Under the pieces are notes generated by a model. It was not told the origin of the DNA. It saw nothing but the letters and a program-made list of their open reading frames with translations, and made no database searches. 64,000 bases of DNA. It comes from Trileptium ribeirensis (taxonomy: Eukaryota; Nematoda; Enoplea; Enoplida; Thoracostomopsidae). The position numbers and the translations under genes were made by a program. Location of the stretch: contig JASANE010007372.1 in NCBI GenBank assembly GCA_030248225.1, forward strand, positions 1-64,000. Direction: 5' to 3'. Numbering within the stretch: the first letter of the stretch is position 1; each line of letters begins with the position of its first letter. Below are positions 48,601-60,600 of the stretch, piece by piece.

Positions 48601-51600
48601 TCCTTCTACCCAAAAATGTGTTCTGAATGACAGAAACAGACAATAAATTTTCACGATTTTAACTTTAGCGCACTTAATGGAAAATCCCCATCGCAACTAT
48701 CCATCCTACGGAACTCGCGCATCTATGTTTAGGACCTAAATATGGAATGCAATTTAGCAGTATATTTATGTTAAGTGTACCTTTTTGTGGTTTTTGTTCG
48801 TTTATCATATTAAAAATATTTTGTTTTAGGTACGGTAATCGAGGTCATAATCAGCCATGTCTCCATCTCGATACCGGCCGCTGTTTTATTACGTCGCAAA
48901 ATCATGGCTTTGCAGTGGGATCGCCAGAACAGTGCCGGTTGCCGAAAGGGTGGACCCAACTGTTTGTGAACAAAAACGACAGCACAAACGAAGGCATTGT
49001 TCACGAACGGCTGCCATATTTTAGGTTAGACTAGAATTGAAAAAGTGTTTTGAGTTGGCTTGAGTGCTTTGTAAAATGCATACTTCGCCGATTTTTTTAT
49101 AAATGACATAAACAAAACTATTCTTCGAAACTGTGTTATTTGTTAATGTTAGTCTAATGTTTATTTTTAAGCGATCTTATTTTTGTTCCTATTTTAGTGT
49201 CCAATTTCATCCTGAGCACTGCGCTGGTCCGTTTGATACTGAATTTTTGTTCGACATCTATATCGCCATGGTTCGGGCCGTGAAGGCGGGGAAGCATCCA
49301 AGGTAAGTTCTTTTGTAAACATAAATATTTGTGCAGCTTTTGAAAACTCGAACTGCATATCAAGTTGATACGATGGCATAATCTAGATTGGTGCGTTATA
49401 ATCATTTTGATGGTTACCTGATTGTACTTGCAGTATGGCTCAGAGTTGTTACAAGAGGTTGTTAAATGTGTTTCGGCTACGGTGCTTGAGACGACAGCAG
49501 AGATTTTAGCCTTGCTTTAACGGTACCTTCTGTCAGGTTGTTCTAATTCGTCGGTTTGTTTGGGGAGAACACTGATTAATTAGTTGAGCACACGTTCAGA
49601 GATGAAAATTAATATCGACGTAATTTCGGTGCGCAAATAATACATAGTCGGTGTTGATACAGTTTTATGAAGATTGATCGATTTAACATGTCTTTCTTGA
49701 TGCTCCGCTCCGTAATGCCACAAAATGGTAACTTTTCTGTGCTTTTTGTAAAACCGTTAAAGGGCAATCGGTGAAACCAAGAATAACTTTGGGTTCTTTA
49801 GCGGACCCCCAATGGTCCATTCGTGAAAAAGCTCGGCCGTCTTCTGTTTCAGGGGTGTCAGTTTCTGCAAAAACTGAAACTGTATATATAGCATTTTGTC
49901 TATCTCGTTTCGTTAATTCTGGCTTCTGTTTATACCATGATGATATGTATGTATATATCTGAAAGTTTAAGGACATGTGTCTAGCGTGTCTATAGGACCA
50001 AAATTTTACCTGGGGCCCCAGCGCCAGGATTTTGTCGTCGTAAATGGACGAAATATAAGCGGTAATAATGCATTTTCTTATTATTACAGTTTCTTGTTAG
50101 GACCACCATTTTTAGTGTGAATTGAAAATACTGGGAAGGGGGGTTTGGCCTGGAGGAAGCCAAAATTGATCCAGAAATTTTGGGGAGCTCGGCAGTCCTA
50201 CCCCCTATCCCTCTGTAGAGAGGCAACCATATATGTTTACTCCAACGCGGACAATTGACAGATTATGAAGTATTCTCCCACTGTAATTTACTGTCATTGG
50301 TCTTATTTTAGGAACTTGCGCACTTCGCCTTATATCCGTTGGTTAGCATACGGTGTCCTCTGGTGTATGCGACAAAATATGTGTCTTCCACTTTGCACGT
50401 CGTTCATTTCCGTCTATTTCTAAGTTTTTGGCTCAGTAAAATTCTACAGCGGGGGTTGGAGTAATTGTGTTTGTATTTTTTGCAGTGAAGTATCCGCACG
50501 TCAAATGATCAGGGACGCAATTTCGTATCCGGTAAATCCCACGGTGCAGTTGAAGCCACAGAAGGTAATGGTACTTGGATCCGGAGGCTTATCGATCGGA
50601 CAAGCTGGAGAATTTGACTATTCCGGATCTCAGGTACAATGTGTATCAACATTTCAGCTGAAGATTATCAATGCTCTGGTGAAGCGCACCATTGCATAAA
50701 ATATGGATTCGCCGGGTTTTCCGGGCATGAGCAACTTTATAGCTCACCATAAACTAATCTTTTTTATAGACATACAAAACAATAATTGAAGCATTACAAA
50801 ACAGATTTTAGATTTCGACGCAGTGCTATTTCAAGGTTTTTTACCAAAAATTAATCGTTTTCTGAAAATCTGAACGCTCAGCTTTATGTATTGTATTATA
50901 GTGGTAAATGGATTGGGTCAAAAAGTAGTTATATGCAACCCGTTTAACGACTTTTTGTGTTTGAAACAGCGTTTCCAGATTTTGTTCCATTGATTTTTAA
51001 TTAACGTTTGATATTTGCTCTATATATTTTGCGAAATGTTTGGCTTTGGCGCTTGCATCCCTACAGCGCTCCAGCAATCGTTTTATTTTTTTCAATGGTT
51101 GAACAAACTAGAAAAAGGCATGGGTTCGATTCAAATGCTGATCCAAATCGTCTTTACAAATTTTTGTAACGGTTTTGCAAGCTGTAACCACGAAATTCGG
51201 TTAGCTACCTATCCGTGCGTGGCCGAGTGTTCCAGCGCGTTGTCCCGTCCTACCAGACCAGGAGATGTCTGTTCATCTCCCGCTGACACCTGAATTTTTA
51301 CATTTGGAGTAGTTTTTTGTTTCAAGTAAAGAAACGATGCTTCTAACATGTGAAATGGTTGTGCCACTAAGAAAACGTGTTTGAAGTCATTGCTATGTCG
51401 TTTACTCTGTTGATGTGAATTGACGAACGATGCAGTTATATGTCAAAGTAGAGCTACGCATGTTCACAAATATTAAGTAGTAGAAGTGTAGAAGCATAGA
51501 TTAAAATATAAGAGGCTTCAGGTTGAACATATGCTTCCATAATTGTAGAAACCCCACAGTCCTTGCGAAGTACGTATGAAGATTAAATTTGTCCAATCCC

Positions 51601-54600
51601 AGCATATATTTGGTATCTAAACATTAATCGCGCCATGGAAGCAATAAGGAGAATTGTCACAAATTGGTATTTGGCTCTGTGTTTCCATTTCATGCCTGCA
51701 GAGGGTTCTTGGGAATTAGAATATTAAAGGCGCCGCAGGAGTTGGCACTAATTAGGATTAGCCTCCATATTTTCCATTTAATGTCTGCAAACCCTTCTTA
51801 AGCGTTAGGACATTCGTTGCTCTTAATGTTACTTTCCCTTGTACTGTAATGATATGAGATGAATCCGATATGAGATCAAATTTGGAAGACATTTCTCCAC
51901 ATTTTGTTGCTGAAACCCTACAGTGTTCGCTTGTGTGCTATTATAGGCAATTAAAGCGCTGCGTCAAGAAGGCATTAGAACAATTCTAATCAATCCAAAT
52001 ATTGCTACCGTTCAAACGACGAACAATAGTAAATTTGCCGACAAAACGATGTTCATTCCAATTGACGCCGCCTACGTTGAACAGGTAATGTTGCTTTGCT
52101 CAATTATTTCGGTTTCATATTATCCTCGACCAAGTTCTTTGCTAATTTGGGTGTTTTTATAAGCTATGGTTATTCGCAGTTTGGTGTGAATGGGATTCGT
52201 TTTTGTTTTAAATAATGTACTAGTTTTCCTGTCTGCGGGTTCGGATTAAATTTGTATGCCGCCGCAGCTTGACTGATTGATTGACCTGCCTAGTATGTCT
52301 TGAAATGCGTGATAAAGTGTTTGTATGTTTTTAGGCTATCAAAATGGAGCGTCCAGATGGCATCCTGCTAACGTTTGGCGGACAAACTGCCCTCAACTGC
52401 GGTGTGGATCTTCAAAGAGAGGGAGTACTCGACAAATATAATGTGAAGGTTTTGGGTAAGCTCCTATGTGGTCCTATAATTTTTCATACCAGTAATGCTT
52501 TGCTAGTGAAATAGTCATTTGTTTTTTCTTGTTTTATGCTCACTCTGCTTTTACAACGAACTGTTACCAAATTACCCTTAACGTAGAGAAACAGATCGCA
52601 AACTATTCATAGTTGTATTGAGGTGGCTTGACTTTACATTCTAAATTATTTAAGCTTCTTCCTAGTGTAGCCTCTCCAGCGCTTTTTAAAAGCGACGAGA
52701 GGTATTTTGTGATTATGACAAAAATGACTATTTCAATATGTAGCTTATCCGAGCGGCGGGAACAGTGCAAAAATTTATAAAAATCTATCATTATAACCGT
52801 TGGGTTTAACCTAGGTAATAGTATCCATTAATCGTTCCTCTGCTGCTCCATAACTATTGAGTAAAATAACACATGCAGTAATCTTTATGATTTTCGCAGT
52901 GGTTTAATAAACTAGAGAGACGCATAGTCTAGGATATACAGGGTGACCCAAATCGTCTTTACAAAAGTTGAGTAGTATTGCGACTATTTTGCTGACATGT
53001 AACCACGAAATACGCTTAGCTAACTTTCTGTATGTGTTGCCATGTTGGTAAGTTTTTTGGTGTTCATTATTTTCTAGCCGCTCTAAATTACAGAACTAGT
53101 ATTAGACTAAACCCGGGACTGGAATTTCTGCAACGTTTCAACCCCGTTGGAAAACCCGAACCACAAGATTGCGATGCAATACTGGACATGTTTATTAAAA
53201 CATGGCTGAGTGATCCTGTTTTATCAATCTAGAAGGCTTTGGGTCAGTTGCTGAATTTTCACATTTTGAATTGTTTTTGTTGGGAGCGACAAAATGACGA
53301 TCCTAGCAGATGAAATTATAAGACTAACGTGACATTAAAAAGGTGATTTAAGACCTTGCTATGTAGTTTATTCTATCGATGTGAATAGATAATCGTGACT
53401 TTTATGCCAACTAGGTTAACATATATTAGTGAGCACAAATATAGGAGCATAGATAACAATGTAACAGGCTTCAGGATGAACATATGACCAAAAATTGTGG
53501 AAACCCAACTGACCCCGTGACACATCAAGTTTTGCCCAAAATGGAACAGTCACAACCATACTGCTTGGTGATATTTGGTACTATTCGCTTTCGACTGATT
53601 ATGATTACAGTAATGTTTGATATTTTGCAACTTTTATTGCCTTACTATACGAAACCGATCCCGAAATCTAAACGAGGGTGCTTAATAATTGCACCAACTT
53701 TTCAGACAGTTTGGGAAACCAATCCATAATCGTTATTTTTGGTGCTGTATGGTTCATTTGCAATAATTTTTGGTAATCAAATCATTAAAACCTCACTATT
53801 CATCCTGACGGATTTTTCAGGATCATGTCGGTACTTTTTTTCGCTGTTCTCAGTTTTTATAAAAATTTGTTTCAGGTACTCCGATTGAAAGCATTATCAA
53901 AACAGAAAACCGAAAAATTTTCGCAAATGAAATGGAGAATCTCGGAGAACCGGTGGCCCAATTTCGTATCGCAACGAGTGTCGACGAGGTATGGAAGCTT
54001 ACCGGTCCCCCGTTACAACGGCTTTTAATAAACTGTAAACGTACTCAATTTGAACTAGGTAACAGTAGGGTGCTGATGAATTTTGCTAAATCCAATTTAG
54101 GATGTGAAAAAATTTTACCTGAACAGGTTCGTCTTTGTTATGAGTGTTTGCGCTACGTGATATGTAAAGGACTTTAGTGTTGGCGCGGAATTAGTTCCTT
54201 GTTCAAAATGTGTATTTACTAATCCACCAGGAGTTTAGAAGCGATCTTTATAATCATGCTCTGGAATTTGCGACCCGGTGGCATGAAATCATATTTTGCA
54301 ATAGCGATTGTGTCTGGTGATACTGTTTTTGTCTTCTTTTGTCAGGCGTGTGGTAGTTACGAAGCGTGACAGGTTTGCAATATCACAGAAAGATTTCATC
54401 AAACTGGAAATTCTTGATTGTAGTTGGACCTGGATCTTTGTCGTAGTTGTGACCTCTGGAACATATTTGCATAATCGTTTCCCTGATGGGAGCTTGTTAT
54501 CGGCTTTTGAAAAGCTAAAGTGTTAGGTCTTACTAATATGTTATGTGAATTCTTGACTAGTAGCCCTTAACATTTATGTTGTTTCGGTTTAACTTTCATC

Positions 54601-57600
54601 AGAAGTTATGAACCGAATTGGATTGGTTGATGTGCGAAGAAATGATAAACAAAATGACGTTTAAATGTATTTTTGGACGATGTGAGAAATAGGTAAATCT
54701 TTATTAGGCTAAAGCTGCCGGCATCCAAATTGGCTATCCGGTATTGGTTCGAGCTGAGTTTGCGCTCGGTGGTCTCGGATCCGGCATTGCTGAAGACGAA
54801 GCGTCGCTGGAAAGAATAGCACAACAAGGTGAGAAATAATGTTTTACATCGCTGAATATTCCGCAAACAGTCTCGTTTTCTAGCGGGCATTTTAATGGAT
54901 TTCAGGGGCGAGAGTTTGAGGTAGCGGTTCCGATTTCAGCTGTCCCTATTAATACCCTCCTGTAATTGCTTTATGTGTGTCATCCAAAATGTATATACTG
55001 TTCAGAAATATGATTACTTATATCTTCAAATTATCCCAAAAATGCTCTGATTATTTGATTTTATTATCATAAATCTGGTTGTTCCATTGATTCGTAGTCG
55101 CTGTGCCAAATAAGTAGCGTTTTTTTGAAATCGGTGACCTATTTTAAAATCGACCGTTTTTAAATGTCCAGAAATTGTAATGGCTATTTCTGTTCAAACG
55201 GACTTTTTCTCCAAAATGTAGTTTATGTTTTATCATTTGGGACATTGGCTGACTCCAAAGTAGGCGAGGAGGCGGCATTTTTCGGTGCCACCTGGTTTGG
55301 GGCACCCATACAAAACTTAGGTTACCCCATCTCCGGTGAAAACACCATCAGCATAAAAAACATGACGACAGTATTTACAGAAATCACTGTTTGAAAAGTT
55401 AAAAAATTTGATTATTTTCAGGAATGAATTGGCTGAAAAGTTCGTTTTAAAATATCAATAGATGCGTTTTGCACCGCTTCTGATATCATTTATTAACAAT
55501 TTTTGCTGAAAAATATTAAATTATGAAGTTTTCGAGGGGGGGGGGCGAAATGCCCCTGTCATGGGTTAATGCCGGCAGAATTTTCAGCCACTGGAAAAGC
55601 CAGTGGCATAAATCTAAGATGTTAAATGCTAAGACGTTAGATCTCAAACTTTTAAAAGCCTCATAAACTAGCAAGTTTTCTGGAAGATGTCATAGTATCT
55701 GTGTGATATGTTAATAGATTGCATGTCTATTTGATATCCCGGTTCTGATATTATGTCTAATAAAGCGGATGCATTTAGAATACCAATTACCCATTAGAAT
55801 TTGTCAGATTTGATCTTATCAGCATAACATTTTAGCCGGTAATTTGTAAAGCGCACTACCGCAGCCTAAATAAAAAACAGTCGGGCGATAAACATGTGTG
55901 AAGACGTTGGAGAACACGATATTGATTGCGTATCGGTCATGAAAATTATTGAAATGGGACTTGGCTCAACCACTCACTACACTTATGACTTAAACTTAAT
56001 AACGCTACTGACCTTAGAATCTCCCTATCGGTATTTCGAGCTCTTTCAGTTCATTCCCTTATGTAAATTTTAGTCTTCCTCAGTTCAAGCCCTCGTGTAT
56101 TTTCTTGCCAAATAGTTGTCTGTTGGGTTAAAAATATGCTAATGTTTCTCTATCTTGGCTATAAAATCCCCAAATTTTCCCACAAAATGACTAAATTTTC
56201 CTCTGTTTAAGCAAGCATAAATATAATCAGTTGTCAAATAATAAGACATCTTGTGCGTATAATAAATAAGGTGAAAGCGGGAATGTTATTTTCTTTCAAT
56301 AATAATTGGTGTAGAGACATTGAAGTTGTTAGGCTACAATTATCGCTTTTTCGTCGAATTTTAAACATTCGCTCGAATCGAACATTTTAGATCGTGTACA
56401 TTCTACGGACGACTATATATAATTATTTTTTCAGCGCTAACTCATTCAGCGCAGGTTACAATTGATCAAAGCCTAAACGGGTGGAAAGAGGTGGAGTACG
56501 AAGTCGTTCGTGATCGCTACAACAATTGCATTACGGTAGGTTCTCAGACGCCTTTCTACGGCCAGTACCAATGTTCGTTCTCAGCGCGTCCAGCTGGATG
56601 GTGTCGCTGAGATGAGACCATTTCTACGCTGTGCGTGTTTTTGCACTTTTTTTGAGGTCAGCAAATCATATTTTTTACTGTCTAGGAAATTTTCCGGAGC
56701 CTTAATTAGTTGAATAATCTTTTAGGAAATACACTTACTGGTCTGTTCAGGAAGCCTGCGAGTTTTTGGGACATTGAAAGATTCTATCTAAGTAGATAGA
56801 GTGTCTTTGGAGGGTGGACATTGTTTATCGTAGTAGTTATGCTACAAAATTCAAATTTATTGCAAACTTACCATTATCTTCAACAAGACAGTGATGTTGA
56901 TTTATAACGTCGAGCAGCTAATACATGCTGAAATATTTGTGGCAGTGACTCATCATTTTGTTGCGGAAGCTTCATATCTTAGTGTAGGCCTGTACGTTAA
57001 AAGAACTATGGTAAAATAATATGTCCTTCCTTGTAACTGGCTGTGCTCTCAGGACCAGGTAGTCATTCCAGCCTGGCTTGAAATTTTTGGATTTCAGTAC
57101 AACTATTACGCGCATTAAATATTATGCACCACAAATTTTGTTCTCACAATAATTATTGCCAAATATTTTTTTATGTGTTCGTTTTGTCCGACGAGCAATA
57201 ATTTTGCATGTATGCTGGTATACTTGCGATCATGATTTGTATTGTTTATTTATGTTACACGACGTTTCAGGTTTGCAACATGGAGAATTTCGATCCGGTC
57301 GGAATTCACACCGGCGAGTCGATTGTCGTTGCGCCGAGTCAAACGCTGACCGATTACGAATACAACTTGCTTCGTAAAGCATCGATTCGCGTCATTCAAC
57401 ATTTGGGAATTGTCGGCGAGTGCAACATACAGTTTGCATTGAATCCAAAAAGTCACCAGGTATGCGTGGAACCAAAGGTTTTTCGACTCCTACCGTAAAG
57501 CAAGAGGTGCAGGATCTATTTGTTAGTGGTGTGCCATTACGCCATCTGATCAGTGAGAAGTAATATCCAACCGGTTTGCATTATGACGATGAAGTCAGTC

Positions 57601-60600
57601 AGCCCTCCGATGTCGATTAGGAGACCCCAAAATACATTACACAGCAGAAATGACTGATACTCGCTCGTTGATTGAAACGATAAACGATTTATTGAGCGCT
57701 GCATGCATTTCTGGCGCGTACTATAAACTAGATTTCTGAGGGTATTGTTACCACTTGAATATAAATATATATATATTGATAAATTGCATTCCTCAATTAA
57801 GTCTTAAACATAGATGCACGAGCTTCGATGGAGAGCTTCAAGTGGGGGCGCTGGGGGTGTGGAATCGTTAAAATTTCTTTTTTCGTCTGTCGCGGTCGGT
57901 TATAACTTATTTTCGAGTGGACGGCATTCGACAATTTTTTCTTTGATAACAAAAGTGATGACGATGTGCCCTTTAGTTGATCACGAACAACGCCAACATC
58001 AGCTTCCGGGTAAAAATAGCAAAAACAAGTTTTTAATGTTTTTTGCCAAATCTGACTATACGGGTGCAGGTGCTTCGCAGCGCATTTCTGGCATCGAAAA
58101 ATGGAACCACATTGCAGAATCAGCTCATCGAGATCTACAGCTTGACCACCACTATTTTGCGTGGGGGCGCGATAATCATTGTGGGAACATCACACATGAA
58201 ATACAGCCCAGCATAAAGTACACTCCAGTCCGATGCAGATTTGTGTTCACCGCTTTCAGACGTCGTGAACTCGTATATTGTATTAAATAATACTGATACA
58301 TTCATCAGACCGTATATTAACTTTTTCGTGTTTCAGTATTACATCATCGAAGTCAACGCTCGTTTGTCACGAAGTTCAGCGCTGGCGTCGAAGGCTACCG
58401 GATACCCGTTGGCGTACGTTGCGGCCAAGTTGGGTCTCGGCATTGCATTACCAGATCTTACAAATTCCGTTACCAAAAAGACTACCGCATGTTTTGAACC
58501 GAGCTTGGACTACTGTGTTGTCAAAATTCCGCGCTGGGATTTGAGCAAGTTTATGCGCGTCAGTACCGAGGTGAGTTTTCCTTCAAATACCGCTCAACTG
58601 TGCAAAAATTATGTCTTGTCTATTTATTCGCCCATCGCTTGGATGATGGATTGGATGGGTGTAATTTATTTGACGTAATCTTAGTAAAAACCGTCAATAT
58701 TTTGCAACTGAGTTGTGCATAGAATGGGCCTTTAGGGTTTTGGACTTATTCGTCGGTTCAGTATTTCTGTACATGCACTCGACGTATCCATCATGAATAA
58801 TGGTTCTGATCCCAATAATTATTTTTTGAATCCTATTTATTGTTCATAGTTGAGATTTGATAATTGAAAACTTAGCTTGGTTGCTAGATGGAATAATATA
58901 GGACCTTATGGTCTTGTGATGTGACGAAAGTCTCCGTCAAATAGCCACAAAAATGTATTGGTGCTGTATTATTGTCTTCCTCGGACTTCTAGGGCTCCCA
59001 AAAACTGAAACAAGTGTCGGCATTTGCTCGACTTGTGGAACGACATGGCGTGCCTGCTAGTTTCCGTGCTTCTTCAACTACCTTCCGCTATTCATTTCTG
59101 CGTAAACTGTGTCACTAGTTAGTCATTGAGTGTAGGTTTTATATAGATGCACCGTTTTTGATCGCTGTACGAGTAAACAAGTGGTTTTTCCTGAAGCGTA
59201 TTCTTATATTCTCTCTTCAATCGATGACTCTCCTTTTATTGTTGATCAAAAACAGCTTTGTTTTCTAATGTTAAGTCATTTCTTTTCGTTGTCCCAACAA
59301 ATATTTTTACTACCCTTACTGCTTGCTTAAATACTTATACGTCAAAATTTGGTTTTCCGCGGGGTTCACTCATTCCATAAAAAGTATTAAGCTACATTGA
59401 ATAGTCATGTAATGATAAAGGCTTGACAGCAGCTCACCTGACGTCAAGCCTTTATCCTCACCTGATCGCCCTTAGTGTTTGCTGAAATACTTCTACGTAG
59501 ATTTGGTGTTCCGGGGCCCACTCATTCCATAAAAAGTATTAAGCTACATTGAATAGTCATGTAATGATAAAGGCTTGACAGCAGCTCACCTGACGTCAAG
59601 CCTTTATCCTCACCTGATCGCCTTAATGTTTGCTGAAATAATTTTACGTAAAGATTTGGTGTTCCGTGGCTCACTCATTCCATAAAAAGTAAGCTACATT
59701 GAATAGTCATGTAATGATAAAGGCTTGACAGCAGCTCACCTGACGTCAAGCCTTTATCGTCACATAATCGCCCTTAGTGTTTGCTGAAATACTTCTACGT
59801 AAAAATTTGGTGTTTCGGGGCTCACTCAGTCCACAAAAAGTAATAAGCTACATTGGATAGTCATGTGAGGATAAAGGCTTGACGGCAGATGAGCTGCTCT
59901 GACACAAGTCTACTTATTTTTTATTGCTGCTTGATGATACAGATACATGACATAATTCTAGTTGTATTACTTTTCAAGTGTCAATATGACGAATAACGCC
60001 TTAAATGTTTATGTAACACAACGTGGTGCGAATATGCTGAAATAACCATTTTGATGTTGCCGCTACCAGTATCATCGTTTTGTAGGATGTTAAGAGAGGT
60101 CCTATTTGGTTAACTATATCCATGTTCATGACTGGCACAGCGTAACGATTGTGTTCACTATCCACGTCAAAATGGTGGAAATTTATTCTAGATTGGAACA
60201 AGTATGAAATCGGTCGGTGAAGTGATGGGAATTGGTCGTTGCTTCGAAGAAGCCCTACAAAAGGCGGTTCGAATGGCGAACGAAAATGTTGTCGGTTTAG
60301 ATCCCACATTGAAAAAGGGGAACGATCAGGTAAGAAATGGGTCCCAATTGAATTATCGCCCCAATATTTCGTTTGTCGCTAGTTCAAAAAAAACTGTCGG
60401 TTTGTTGCGCAGGTTTTGGTGTTTATCGGGTTTACGCCACCTGGGCCTGATAACGCCACGGTGTCTATTATTCGGAAAGAGACAACTTAACCTAGCTGCA
60501 TCATTAATCTTTTCGTCGGTCTTTAGATTCGATCACGTTAAAATATTATCTATTAAAAATTTGATCGAAAATTAAAAAAGGACATGTTGGACGCTGCTCT

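Noticed and set aside
51216..51292. tRNA-Ser gene (GTGGCCGAGTG D-arm)
   Set aside because: No proper B box or acceptor stem pairing; the homologous repeat copy near 53020 has lost even the D-arm match.
57814..58290. 158-residue frame in CAD intron 15
   Set aside because: It overlaps dispersed repeat copy B, whose other copies do not keep the frame, and CAD exons 15 and 16 join without it.
59325..59900. Regular palindromic repeats resembling a CRISPR array
   Set aside because: Units of 152 bp are nearly identical throughout, with no unique spacers and no cas genes, in an animal intron.
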